Origin: Paractinoplanes tereljensis
GTDB taxonomy: Bacteria > Actinomycetota > Actinomycetes > Mycobacteriales > Micromonosporaceae
Direction: 5' to 3'
Assembly: GCF_016862435.1 (NCBI RefSeq)
Contig: NZ_BOMY01000064.1
Location: forward strand, 62,001-126,000
Length of the DNA: 64,000 bases
Made by a program: the position numbers and the translations under genes. The notes below the pieces were generated by a model, which was not told the origin of the DNA, did no database searches, and saw only the letters and a program-made list of their open reading frames with translations. Shown here in pieces: positions 1-8,438 of this stretch. Numbering within the stretch: position 1 is the stretch's first letter; every line of letters starts with the position of its first letter.

Positions 1-1239
1 GGGGCTACCACCGGCGGGCCGCCCTCCGGGCTGGTGACCAGCACCGCAGCGCTGGCCCTGAGCGGCACGCCCGGGCCTGCCGGGGCCGTGCTGACCGTGG
101 ACCGGACCGGGCCGTGGGAACTCTCCGTCGACGATGGGCTCAACGTCGCGCGGATCCCGTTCGTGGTGCCCGGTCAGGCGTCGACACCGGCCGAGAAGAG
201 CGTCTACGGCGGCTTTGTCGCTGCCGGCGTCTGCCTGCTGGCCGGCATTGTCGTGGCGGTCGCCGCCCGGCGTACGTGGCTGCCCGCCCTGCCCGGCGCG
301 GCGCTGGTCGCGGCCGTCGCGGTGGCGGTCACCGGAGCGGTCCTGTCCGCCTCCACGCCGGCGCCGCCGATGCCCGGGCAGGAGCTGGATCCGACCGTGG
401 CGAACGCGGCCGACCCGTACGCGGAAATCTGGCGTGCGGGCGGCCTCTCCCGCCCGCCGGCCACGCTGCTGCTGGGCACCACCGCCGTGCCCCGGGCAGC
501 GGCCACCCCGATCGGCCTTTCCCTGTGCGACGCGGCGACCGGCCTGCCGGTCGACGACCTGGTCGTGCATGACGGCGCGCTGATCCACCTGATGATCGTC
601 GGTCCGGGCGGCGAGCTGTGGCATCTGCACCCGGCCCGGACCGCGCCCGGGACCTTCACCTTCACGTTCACCGCACCCCGCAATGGGCACTACGCGGTGG
701 CCGGCGAAGTGGAGCGCCGGGGCGGCGGGGTGCAGATGCTGCGCTCGGCAAGTGGCTTCGACGTGACCGGGCCGGGGACCGCTGCTCCGGCGGCGGCGCC
801 GCTGCCGGCCACCGGCGGGTCGCGGACGATCGACGGCACCGCGGTCCAGGTCGCGATGCTGCCGGCGGTCGCCGGGACGCCGGTCACGCTGCGGGCGCAA
901 GTCGGCGACAGGGCGGATCTGCAGCCCTGGCTGGGCATGCTCGGCCATCTGATCGTAGTCGGCCCGCTGGGGGCCGGCGGCGCGCAGACCGCGCCGTTGT
1001 GGGCACACGCGCACGCGATGGGCGCGGCGGCGGGCATGGCGATGGGCGCGAGCGACGCGATGGTCCCGGTCGCGTCGGCGATCGGCGCCACGCTGCCCGA
1101 CGAGACCGTGGCCGCATACGGACCGACGGTCGGGTTCACCTTCGCGTTCCCGCTGCCCGGCCGCTACCAGGTGTGGGTGCAGGCCGAGCGGAACTACACG
1201 ATCATCACGGTGCCGATCATGGTCACGGTGGGCACGTGA
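1..1239 (+). CDS. Membrane-anchored exported protein with YtkA/CopC-like domains (5' partial)
   Basis: The frame is open from the first base, so the start lies outside the window and about 412 residues are visible. A short beta-rich segment is followed by two hydrophobic stretches (around residues 70-120) and then a long Ala/Gly/Pro-rich extracytoplasmic part. That part has a WHLHP motif and TFTFTFTAP strand patterns typical of YtkA/CopC-like immunoglobulin folds. A His/Met-rich stretch (HAHAMGAAAGMAMG) near the C-terminus could bind metal. The next gene starts inside its stop codon (GTGA), so this is the upstream member of a four-gene operon. A role in copper or other metal handling at the envelope is inference only. 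Confidence 0.6.
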   Translation, partial: GATTGGPPSGLVTSTAALALSGTPGPAGAVLTVDRTGPWELSVDDGLNVARIPFVVPGQASTPAEKSVYGGFVAAGVCLLAGIVVAVAARRTWLPALPGAALVAAVAVAVTGAVLSASTPAPPMPGQELDPTVANAADPYAEIWRAGGLSRPPATLLLGTTAVPRAAATPIGLSLCDAATGLPVDDLVVHDGALIHLMIVGPGGELWHLHPARTAPGTFTFTFTAPRNGHYAVAGEVERRGGGVQMLRSASGFDVTGPGTAAPAAAPLPATGGSRTIDGTAVQVAMLPAVAGTPVTLRAQVGDRADLQPWLGMLGHLIVVGPLGAGGAQTAPLWAHAHAMGAAAGMAMGASDAMVPVASAIGATLPDETVAAYGPTVGFTFAFPLPGRYQVWVQAERNYTIITVPIMVTVGT

Positions 1240-1634
1240 GACGCCTCGCGGCGCCGGCGCTGGTGCTGGCGGTCATCGCGGCCGGCTGGTGGCTGCTGTG
1301 GCCGTCCCCTGGCGGCGTCCGGCTGACCATCGGCAGCGCGACCCACATCGTCACCGTCACGCTTGATTCGGCCCGAGTCGGTGACCACGACATCACCGTC
1401 AGCGTGACCGACCGGGCCGGCGCCCCCGAAACCGCCCGGTCCATCCAGTTGGTCGCGGTCCTGCCCACGATGGGCTACCTGAGCCCGGTCCAGACCGCCC
1501 CGTCGGTCAACAGCGGCCGGTTTGTCGCCGCCGGCGTCTCGCTGATGGCCCCCGGCGGCTGGCAGCTGCTAGTCACCGTGCCCGGCGCCGCCGGGCCGGA
1601 CCGGATTCCGGTGCCCGTCACGGTCACCGGATGA
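1236..1634 (+). CDS. Small exported YtkA/FixH-like protein
   Basis: The 132-residue product starts at a GTG overlapping the previous stop by four bases, which implies translational coupling. One N-terminal hydrophobic segment (residues 5-20, ending GWWLLW) serves as signal or anchor. The rest is a single beta-sandwich-like domain with the arrangement of YtkA/FixH-like modules: a strand reading VTVTLDSARVGDHDITVSVTD, then a Met-containing loop and a final VPVTVTG strand. No catalytic motif is visible. It probably works with its neighbours at the outer face of the membrane. Confidence 0.6.
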   Translation: MRRLAAPALVLAVIAAGWWLLWPSPGGVRLTIGSATHIVTVTLDSARVGDHDITVSVTDRAGAPETARSIQLVAVLPTMGYLSPVQTAPSVNSGRFVAAGVSLMAPGGWQLLVTVPGAAGPDRIPVPVTVTG

Positions 1635-1660
1635 ACTCCCCTCGAAAGGAGCGTCACCCG

Positions 1661-2776
1661 ATGAGTCCTCCGAACATTTCACCGGGCCGCACCGGCGCCG
1701 CCGTCGTCCTGCTGGGCGCAGCGTTGTCACTGGTCGGCACCACCTGGGACATCCAGTGGCACGTCGACGTCGGCCCGGACACGTTCTTCACGCTGCCGCA
1801 TCTGCTGCTCTACTCGGGCAGCGCGGTATCCGGCATCGCCAGCCTGGTCATAGTCATCGCCGCGACCGCCGCCACCCGGGCCGGGCGGACGGTAGGCCCC
1901 GAGGCGGGCGGCCGCCCGGTCCGGGTCTTCGGCACGTTCTCCGCCCCGCTCGGCTTCCTCGTCTCCGGCGTCGGCTCGGCGTCGTTCCTGATCTTCGGGC
2001 TGGTCGACCTGTGGTGGCACTCGATCTACGGCTTCGACGCGGTGCTCGACTCACCACCGCACATCGCCCTGTTCACTTCAATCTCGATCACCATGGTCGG
2101 TGCGGTGGTCATCTGCGGCTCGGCCCGGGCCACCCGCTGGGGCCGGACCGGCCTACTGATCAGCCTGCCGATCCTGATGCTGTACAGCCCGATCACCACG
2201 AACGCGTTCAATGCGCTGCGGCTGCCGTTCGACGCGGCCAGCGCGGGCATGGTTCTCTTCGTGGTGATGTTGCTGGTCCTGGGCCGGGCGACACTGGCCC
2301 GGACCGGGGCGGCGACCGCGTTCGCCGCCGTATTGGGCGCGATGCAGCTGGCGCTGTGGTGGTTCGCGCCGTGGGCGGCGCGGACGTATGCGGACGCTGT
2401 CGGGCTGCCGCTGCGCGACGACGTGGGCGGCAGGCCGCCGCAGGTGCCGGCCAGCATCCCGATGTTCCTGCTCGCCGGCGCGGTGCTGATCGATCTCGCG
2501 GTATGGCTGGGTGCCCGCAACCACTGGTCGGCCCGCTGGGTGCCGCAGGTCGCGGGAGCGGTCTCCGGCCTGCTGATCGCGGCGACGTTCATGCTGCAGG
2601 AGTTGCTGATCAGCACCCGCCCGGCGCCGGTGGCCGGCCAGTTCGTCGTCGAGACCCTGATCGGCGGGGCGTTCGGTGCGTTTGCGGGCTTCCTCGGCTG
2701 GCGCTTCGCCGGGGTGCTGCGCGGCGAGCAGCCGCCGGCCGCTGCTCCGGTGCTGCGGATCCAGGAGGCGTACTGA
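1661..2776 (+). CDS. Polytopic membrane protein of unknown function, about 10 TM segments
   Basis: Start chosen at ATG 1661 because AAAGGAG (1645-1651) sits nine bases upstream; the in-frame ATG at 1631 has no such site. The 371-residue product has about ten hydrophobic segments. Conserved-looking His and Trp residues lie at membrane boundaries (DIQWHVD, FTLPHLLLY, LWWHSIYGFD, SPPHIAL), which suggests metal or haem ligation. I do not recognise the family. It sits between YtkA-like exported proteins in one operon, so it may be the membrane core of a metal-handling or redox complex; this is inferred from context. Confidence 0.6.
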   Translation: MSPPNISPGRTGAAVVLLGAALSLVGTTWDIQWHVDVGPDTFFTLPHLLLYSGSAVSGIASLVIVIAATAATRAGRTVGPEAGGRPVRVFGTFSAPLGFLVSGVGSASFLIFGLVDLWWHSIYGFDAVLDSPPHIALFTSISITMVGAVVICGSARATRWGRTGLLISLPILMLYSPITTNAFNALRLPFDAASAGMVLFVVMLLVLGRATLARTGAATAFAAVLGAMQLALWWFAPWAARTYADAVGLPLRDDVGGRPPQVPASIPMFLLAGAVLIDLAVWLGARNHWSARWVPQVAGAVSGLLIAATFMLQELLISTRPAPVAGQFVVETLIGGAFGAFAGFLGWRFAGVLRGEQPPAAAPVLRIQEAY

Positions 2777-2777
2777 G

Positions 2778-3323
2778 ATGCGAAAAGCCCTGTTCTCACT
2801 GCTCACGGCCGGAATCCTGATCCTGCTGACCGGCTCGCCGGCGCTGGCCTATCAGCCGGTCAATATCGTGCACACCGAACACGTGCAGGCCGGTCCGTAC
2901 GGGATCACGGTTGGCTTTTCGGTCTGGCCCTTGCGAGCGATGCAGTCGCTGGACTTCACCTTCGTGCCCGACGAAGGAATCGTCGGCAAATCGGGGACGC
3001 TGCTCCGCTCAGGCCCCGCCATCCGGGGTCGTAACCGGGCCGCCCCGCTGGTCCGCCACCCCCGGCGCCTAGACGTGTGGGGGCTGGACGTGGAGTCGCT
3101 GAACGCCCCGGGCACGTATACCTTCACCTTCACCGTCGCCGGCGCGAAGGGCACCGGCAAAGGGTCGCTGACCGGCTTGACGGTGCTGGCCCAGCCCGGC
3201 CCCCCGATGGGGCTCAGCTGGGCGATCTGCGCGATCCCGTCCGCCGCAATGATCATCTTTCTGGTGCTCACCTGGCGCCGGGTCCACCCGTCGCGCAACC
3301 TACTGCCCCTGGCCATGACATAG
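2778..3323 (+). CDS. Exported, C-terminally anchored beta-sandwich protein
   Basis: The 181-residue product has a clear Sec signal peptide (MRKALFSLL... with an ALA-Y cleavage site near residue 27) and a C-terminal transmembrane helix (around residues 150-172). Between them is a domain with strands such as GPYGITVGFSVWP and TYTFTFTVAG, resembling YtkA/CopC-like folds. AGGAGG at 2763-2768 is the ribosome site, one base separates it from the upstream stop, and it is the last gene of the 1-3323 operon. A type-I topology places the domain outside the cell. Function unknown. Confidence 0.6.
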   Translation: MRKALFSLLTAGILILLTGSPALAYQPVNIVHTEHVQAGPYGITVGFSVWPLRAMQSLDFTFVPDEGIVGKSGTLLRSGPAIRGRNRAAPLVRHPRRLDVWGLDVESLNAPGTYTFTFTVAGAKGTGKGSLTGLTVLAQPGPPMGLSWAICAIPSAAMIIFLVLTWRRVHPSRNLLPLAMT

Positions 3324-3347
3324 ACCGGCCGCCGACGTCGATTCCGG

Positions 3348-4099
3348 TCAGCTCTGACCAGCGAGCCGGGCCTGGTCGACAGCGGCCCGGGGGCTGCCGG
3401 TGAACGGCTCGCCGTGACCGGTCAGAACCAGTGACGCCGGCACCTGCGCCAGCCGGTCGAGTGACACCCGGGCGCTCGCGCTGTCCTGAGTGAAACCGCG
3501 GTTGACCAGTGTCGGGCCGGTACGCCCGGTGAGCCCGTCCGCGGTGACCACGGCGTCGCCGGTGAACAGCACGCCGTATTCAGCGAACAGGTAGGCCGTA
3601 CTGCCTCCGGTGTGCCCGGGAACGACGATCGCTTCCGGGCGCCCGGGCACCTCGGCGAGGATGCGGTCGGCGTCGAAGGTGCGGACGTCGCGCACCGGCG
3701 CGGCCGTGAAGCCGCCCATCCGGGCCAAGTGCAGGGGCGTCCCGATGCGGCCGGGCGGCGCAGCAGATACGGCATCATCGAGCGCTCCGGTTTGGCGTGG
3801 CGCATGGCGCTGCGCGGCCCGTCGGCCAGGATCGGCGCGTCGTACTCGTGGACCAGATGTCGGCGCCGGCGGCGTGCAGTGCGGCAGCAAGGCCCGTGTG
3901 GTCGGGGTGGCCGTGGGTCAACAGGACGGCGCGGATGTCGCGCTCCGAACGCCCGGTGCGGGCCAGGTGTTCCCGCAACTGCGCCAGGTGCCCGGGTAGG
4001 CCGGCGTCGATGAGGGACCAGGCCGTCAGTGTCGTCGATCAGGTAGAAGTTGACCACGTCGTCGCCGAGGCGTTCGACCATGGGCGCGTGCTGGAACAT
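3348..4099 (-). pseudogene. MBL-fold hydrolase, copy 1, broken by three frameshifts
   Basis: This is the paralogue of the intact gene at 59168-59920. Aligning the two by eye shows an extra base near 4014-4016, a missing base near 3852 and another near 3746. The protein is therefore split over three frames: MFQHAPMVERLGDD to DGLV, then the part with the metal motif THGHPDH, then PLHLARMGGF to the end. All the segments remain recognisable, so inactivation is recent or partly due to sequence errors. It is divergent from the TetR gene at 4177, with a palindromic operator between them. Confidence 0.85.
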
Positions 4100-4140
4100 C
4101 GTTCCCCCGGTTTCCGGCAGCCACCCGGCCGCCAATTGAG

Positions 4141-4154
4141 TACAGTACGCTGTA
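4141..4154. promoter_or_regulatory. Palindromic TetR operator, copy 1
   Basis: TACAGTACGCTGTA lies between the divergent MBL and TetR genes. The outer flanks CAATT and AATTG extend the dyad. The same 14 bases, in reverse orientation, occur at 59113-59126 between the second MBL/TetR pair. Position and conservation suggest autoregulation by the TetR protein. Confidence 0.65.
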
Positions 4155-4176
4155 TCAAATTGAGGGGGTGTGAGAC

Positions 4177-4827
4177 GTGCCATCTTCCGGATCGGCCGAG
4201 CGGGCGTACGACTCCCGCCAGCGCCTGGACGCCGCCCGACGCAACCGGGCCGCTGTGCTCGCTGCGTACGGGAGGTTGTTGTTCGACGTGGGTCACCGGG
4301 CGGCAACCGTCCGGGCGGTCGCCGAGCAGGCCGGGGTCTCACCGGAACTGATTTACAAGACGTTCGGTGGCAAGGCCGGCCTACTGAAGGCGTTGTGGGA
4401 TGTCACCCTCGCCGGTGACGACGAACCTGTGGCCATGGGCGAGCGCGCACAGTTAAGCGAAGTCTGGGCCACGGCCGATCCGAGAAGAAAACTTCATCTG
4501 TACGCCGGGTTCGTCCGTGGCGTGCACGAACGGCTGGCTCCGTTGCAGATGATCCTGACGCAGGCCGGACCCGAGGCCGCCGAGGTGCTGCGCGTCAGCG
4601 AGCAGGAACGCCTGATCGGGGTAGGTAAATTCGTCGCGCACCTCGGCACGGAAAGCCTGCTGCACACCGCTGTCGAGCGGTCCCAGGCGACGGACACCTG
4701 TTGGATACTGACCGGCTCGGAGGTTTTCATCCGGCTCACCGTCGACCGTGGCTGGGATGGCGACGCTTATCAGAACTGGCTGGCGCAGATCCTGGCAACG
4801 AACCTTCTCAGCCCGGTTACAGGGTGA
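4177..4827 (+). CDS. TetR-family regulator (intact copy)
   Basis: 216 residues from GTG 4177, preceded by a GAGGGGG ribosome site. The N-terminal helix-turn-helix spans about residues 20-65 (FDVGHRAATVRAVAEQAGVS followed by IYKTFGGKAGLL). The C-terminal ligand domain is not assigned to a subfamily. It probably represses itself and the divergent hydrolase through the palindrome at 4141. A paralogue of identical length at 58439-59089 carries an internal stop codon, so this is the only complete copy in the window and could control both loci. Confidence 0.85.
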   Translation: MPSSGSAERAYDSRQRLDAARRNRAAVLAAYGRLLFDVGHRAATVRAVAEQAGVSPELIYKTFGGKAGLLKALWDVTLAGDDEPVAMGERAQLSEVWATADPRRKLHLYAGFVRGVHERLAPLQMILTQAGPEAAEVLRVSEQERLIGVGKFVAHLGTESLLHTAVERSQATDTCWILTGSEVFIRLTVDRGWDGDAYQNWLAQILATNLLSPVTG

Positions 4828-5037
4828 CGACTACCTGACCGTCGACGCGCAGAATGGGCGATCCTGACCCCGCACGTCCCGGCCGGGATCGCCGGTTATC
4901 GACCCGCGCGACGTCGTCGACGCGATCCACTTCAGCATCTGTTGGAGCAGACGCCTACGGCGCTCCGGCCGGCCGCGCAGAGCCCGTGACGCTCTCACTG
5001 TCGCCGGTGAGCACCTGCCCGGTCTGCTCATCGACGA
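4828..5037. other. Intergenic stretch with no gene recognised
   Basis: No frame here has a convincing start, ribosome site or family motif. It separates the TetR gene from the stress-protein fragment and is probably part of the same decayed material. Confidence 0.4.
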
Positions 5038-5220
5038 TCAAACATCGAGGGGCCCGTCGGGATGATGCCACCAGCCGGCTGCGCCGACGGAGGGCCGGCG
5101 ACCCGGCAAGCGATAGGCAAGGCTGCCCGAGCGACCCAGGATCACGGTGCCCGCTCGCACTTCGCGAGCCACGTCGGAGAGCACCCTGAACGGGTCTCCG
5201 CCGGGGATGAAGAACTCCAC
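5038..5220 (-). pseudogene. Universal stress protein fragment
   Basis: A C-terminal USP piece reads GGDPFRVLSDVAREVRAG followed by TVILGRSGSLAYRL. This closely parallels FGDPFTVLCEVAREVQAG and TVIVGRSDSLAHRI of the intact USP gene at 40942-41382. The N-terminal half is absent. After SLAYRL the frame shifts, since the expected continuation AGSPALR is found in another frame. It lies immediately downstream of the tripartite exporter operon. Confidence 0.7.
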
Positions 5221-5256
5221 GGTCCGGGAACGGGCTCGCGGTGTCAGGTCCTGCGC

Positions 5257-5297
5257 CTGGCCGTCGCTGCCGTGTTGGGTAGGGCAGTGACGGCCGG
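5257..5297. terminator. Hairpin downstream of the exporter permease, shared with 60324-60364
   Basis: A 15-base stem (CTGGCCGTCGCTGCC against GGCAGTGACGGCCGG, two wobble positions) closes an 11-base loop about 60 bases beyond the permease stop. The same structure, with perfect pairing, lies beside the permease-tail remnant at 60429. No T-tract is present, as is common in high-GC actinobacteria. Confidence 0.55.
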
Positions 5298-5357
5298 CGC
5301 GTTTCCGGTGGTGCAGAGCGCTTGGGATGGAGACAGTGCTGGTGGCACGACGGTTGG

Positions 5358-6560
5358 TTAGGTTGCGGTGAGGGCTTCGGTGGGTGACAGGCGTGCGGCG
5401 CGGATGGCGGGGTAGAGCCCGGCGATGCCGCCGATGAGCAGTGTTGCCGCGAGTCCGCCTCCCATGGCCCAGGCGGGCACGACGGAGGTCCAGCCCTGGT
5501 AGGTGGCGTAGCCGGCGGTGACGGCGATGCCGATGAGGACGCCGCAGATCCCGCCGAGGGCGGACAGGAGCTGGGATTCGGCGAGGAATTGGTTTCTGAT
5601 CTGGCCTCGGGTGGCGCCGAGGGAGCGGCGTAGCCCGATTTCGGCGCGGCGTTCGAGGACCGAGATGACCATGGTGTTGGCGACGCCGACTCCGCCGACG
5701 AGCAGGGCGACTGCTCCGAGGCCGAGGAGCAGGCCGTTGAGGGTGGCGTCGGCGGCGTTCTTGGCGGCGAGGGCGTCGGAGGGGCGTGATACCTGTACTT
5801 CGTTGGGGTTCTGGGGGTTGGTGGTGTTGGCGAGGATGGCCTGTACGGCGGTGACCTGTTGTTCGGCGGCGCGGGTGTAGATGGTGGTGGGTGCGCCGTC
5901 GAAGCCGAGGCTTTTCTCGGCGATGGGCCAGCCGATGAGGGCGGACTGGTCGAGTTCGGGGGTGAGGCCGGCGGGGTTGAGGATGCCGGCGACGGTGAAG
6001 TATTGGTCACCGAGCCACACCTGGACGCCGGGCCCGGGTGCGGTGATGCCGAGGCGTTGGGCGGCGGTGGCGCCGAGGACGACGGTGGGGTATTGGGCGG
6101 TGGCGTCGTTGAGCCAGACGCCTTGGGCGATGGTGGCTCCGCTGGTTTGCGGTAGGTCGGTTTTCGCGGCGAGCACGGCGATGCTGCCGGATTGGGCGGT
6201 GGGGATCTTGTCGTTGCGGTAGACCTTGGCGTCGACGGTCGCGGTGGCGCTGACGGACTCGACCGGGCCGATGCGCCCGATCATGCCGATGGCGGCCTCG
6301 GGAAGTTCGGCGGAGTCGCCGAGCAGCGTCTGCCCGGGCGTGACGCGCAGCAGGTTCGTGCCGAGGGCCTGCAGTTGCCGGTTGAGTTCGGCCTGGCTGG
6401 AGCTGGAGATGCCGACGACGGCGATCATCGCGGCGATGCCGATGGCGATGCCCAGAGCGCTGAGGAAAACGCGCAGTGGGCGTGCGCGCAACCCGGCGCC
6501 GCCGACACGCAGGACGTCGCCGGCTTTCATCCGCGCCGGTGCGAGGTCTGGGTTCTTCAT
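5358..6560 (-). CDS. MacB-like ABC transporter permease (FtsX fold)
   Basis: The 400-residue protein has a first transmembrane helix near residues 30-55, a large extracytoplasmic MacB periplasmic-core domain (about 60-270), then three C-terminal helices with the FtsX signature region (VLERRAEIGLRRSLGATRGQ). It ends with AARLSPTEALTAT, typical of this family. The ATG overlaps the stop of the ATPase gene (ATGA). Together with the ATPase, adaptor and lipoprotein it should form a tripartite exporter acting from the membrane outward. Its last ~22 codons are duplicated at 60429-60512. Confidence 0.9.
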   Translation of the reverse strand: MKNPDLAPARMKAGDVLRVGGAGLRARPLRVFLSALGIAIGIAAMIAVVGISSSSQAELNRQLQALGTNLLRVTPGQTLLGDSAELPEAAIGMIGRIGPVESVSATATVDAKVYRNDKIPTAQSGSIAVLAAKTDLPQTSGATIAQGVWLNDATAQYPTVVLGATAAQRLGITAPGPGVQVWLGDQYFTVAGILNPAGLTPELDQSALIGWPIAEKSLGFDGAPTTIYTRAAEQQVTAVQAILANTTNPQNPNEVQVSRPSDALAAKNAADATLNGLLLGLGAVALLVGGVGVANTMVISVLERRAEIGLRRSLGATRGQIRNQFLAESQLLSALGGICGVLIGIAVTAGYATYQGWTSVVPAWAMGGGLAATLLIGGIAGLYPAIRAARLSPTEALTAT

Positions 6561-7258
6561 GCGACACCGGCCATTTGGTCGGTTTGCAGGCGCCCGTCGC
6601 GGACGTGGATCTGGCGGGGCAGGCTGGCCGCGATGTCCCGGTCGTGGGTGATGATGACCACGGTCGTGCCAGCGGTGTGGAGGCGGTGCAGTAGCTGCAT
6701 GACGGTCGTGCCGGAGGCCGAGTCGAGGTTCCCGGTGGGTTCGTCGGCGAGCAGGATGGGCGGGTCGGCGATGATGGCGCGGGCGATCGCGACGCGCTGA
6801 CGTTCGCCGCCGGACAGTTCGTGGGGTTTGTGGTCGAGCCGGTGGGCGAGGCCGACGCGTTGCAGGGCGGTGGTCGCGCGGCGGCGGCGTTCGCGGATGG
6901 CGACGCCTGCGTAGAGCAGTCCGTCGGCGACGTTGTCGAGTGCGGGGATGCCGGCGGCCAGGTGGAACTGCTGGAAGACGAAGCCGATGCGTGACTGCCG
7001 CAGCGCGGAGAGTTGGCGGTCGGTGAGGGTGGAGATGTCGTACCCGTCGATGCAGACGGTGCCGGAGGTGGGCCGGTCGAGGGTGCCGATCATGTTGAGC
7101 ATCGTGGATTTGCCGGATCCCGACGGCCCGGCGATGGCCACCATCTCCCCGTGGCCGATCCGCAGGCTCACCGCCGAGAGGGCGGCGACGCCGCCGCTGT
7201 AGGTCTTGGTGACCTTGTCCAGCGCGATAGCGGCGTGGGTGGGGGGCTGCTCAGGCAT
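6557..7258 (-). CDS. MacB/LolD-type ABC transporter ATPase
   Basis: 233 residues with Walker A (GPSGSGKST, about residue 40), Q-loop (FVFQQFHL), signature LSGGERQRVAIARA, Walker B (ILLADEPTGNLDS) and H-loop (ITHD). The DEPTGNLDS motif and length are typical of the FtsE/LolD/MacB class that energises FtsX-fold permeases. Its start lies inside the adaptor gene (8-base overlap) and its stop overlaps the permease start. It powers the permease encoded immediately downstream. Confidence 0.93.
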   Translation of the reverse strand: MPEQPPTHAAIALDKVTKTYSGGVAALSAVSLRIGHGEMVAIAGPSGSGKSTMLNMIGTLDRPTSGTVCIDGYDISTLTDRQLSALRQSRIGFVFQQFHLAAGIPALDNVADGLLYAGVAIRERRRRATTALQRVGLAHRLDHKPHELSGGERQRVAIARAIIADPPILLADEPTGNLDSASGTTVMQLLHRLHTAGTTVVIITHDRDIAASLPRQIHVRDGRLQTDQMAGVA

Positions 7259-8438
7259 TGGGGATCACCACGTTCATGCCTTCGGTCAGGCCGGTGCCGG
7301 AGACCTCGACGTTGCTGCTGGAGAACAGACCGGTTTTGACCGGCACGTACCGGGTGGTGGCGCCGTCGAGGACCTGAATGCCGTAGCCGCCCTCGGCCAA
7401 AGCGACGAGTGCGTTGACGGGCACCGCCAGCACGTCCTTCGCGCTGGCCGAGACCAGGTCCACGTCGACCGGTGCCGCGTCCAGGGAGCCGAGGGCCTTC
7501 TGGTCGCTGATCTTCACGGTGACCGGGATCGTGGTGGTGGTCTGCGCCTGCACGCCGGTGCCGGTGGTTGCACTGGAGGCGACCGATCCGACGTCGGACA
7601 CCGTGCCCTTCACGGACTTTCCGTCGGGCAGTTTCACCGTGGCCGTCGTGCCGTCCTTGACCAGGCTCTCGTCGGACACGTCCAGGTTGATCGTCACCAC
7701 CCGGCTGGTGCCGGTGTAGGTGAGTACCGGTCCGTTGGCTGCCGCGCCGAGCTGCACCTTCTGGGTGGCGGCGCGGATCTGGCCGGTGGCGACGACGACG
7801 TCTTCCGGGTTGAGCGTGCCGGTCTCGTCGCGGCCGAGGTCGTCCTGCCAGTCTTGTACGGCGTCGGCGGTGGCATCGGTGTAGTCGTCGTCGACGGTGA
7901 AACCGGTGTAGCCGAGCGCGGCCAGATTGGTTTCGACTTCCTTGACGTCGGCGCCGCTGGAGCCGGGCACCAGGGTGCGCCAGAGCGGCATGCTGCCGTA
8001 GAACAGGACCACCGGGTCCGCGTTGATGCTGTAGACCGTCTTGCCGCGGCTGATGGTCGTGCCCTCGCCGGGCAGCCAGGTGATGGTGCCCACGCCGCCG
8101 GCGCCGGGCCGGGCCGACAGGGTGGTCTCGGTGCCGTAGTCGAGGTTGCCGTCCACGGTCGCGGTCTCGGTGACCGTGGTCTTGACGACTTTGGTGGTTT
8201 TGGGGGCTGCCGGGGCGGAGTCGGCCGTGGTGTCGCCGGATCCGCCGAAGCCGACGGCCGCCGCGGCGCCCACACCGGCGACCACCAGAGCGATCGCGGC
8301 GAACGCGACGGCGCGCCCGCGCCGTCGCTTGCGCCCGGTGCCGCCGACGCCGACTGCCGGGCTGGGGGCGGTGGTGTCCGGGGCGCCGTCGATGGCCGGC
8401 TCCGTGGTGGCGGCGTTGACATCGCCGGTCCTGGTCAT
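7251..8438 (-). CDS. HlyD/MacA-like adaptor with peptidoglycan-binding domain
   Basis: 395 residues from ATG 8438, which overlaps the lipoprotein stop (ATGA). A cytoplasmic Arg-rich lead (GRKRRRGR) precedes one transmembrane helix (about residues 35-58). Then come a beta-barrel/lipoyl-like module, a peptidoglycan_binding_1-like insert (SSGADVKEVETNLAALGY), and C-terminal barrel segments. In Gram-positives such adaptors couple MacB-type permeases to the cell wall. It is the membrane-fusion partner of the downstream ATPase and permease. Longer in-frame starts would run through the upstream lipoprotein gene and were rejected. Confidence 0.85.
   Translation of the reverse strand: MTRTGDVNAATTEPAIDGAPDTTAPSPAVGVGGTGRKRRRGRAVAFAAIALVVAGVGAAAAVGFGGSGDTTADSAPAAPKTTKVVKTTVTETATVDGNLDYGTETTLSARPGAGGVGTITWLPGEGTTISRGKTVYSINADPVVLFYGSMPLWRTLVPGSSGADVKEVETNLAALGYTGFTVDDDYTDATADAVQDWQDDLGRDETGTLNPEDVVVATGQIRAATQKVQLGAAANGPVLTYTGTSRVVTINLDVSDESLVKDGTTATVKLPDGKSVKGTVSDVGSVASSATTGTGVQAQTTTTIPVTVKISDQKALGSLDAAPVDVDLVSASAKDVLAVPVNALVALAEGGYGIQVLDGATTRYVPVKTGLFSSSNVEVSGTGLTEGMNVVIPNA

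Noticed and set aside
3348..4099. Programmed frameshifting in MBL copy 1
   Set aside because: Three separate single-base changes without slippery sequences, and an intact paralogue, make ordinary decay or sequence error far more likely.
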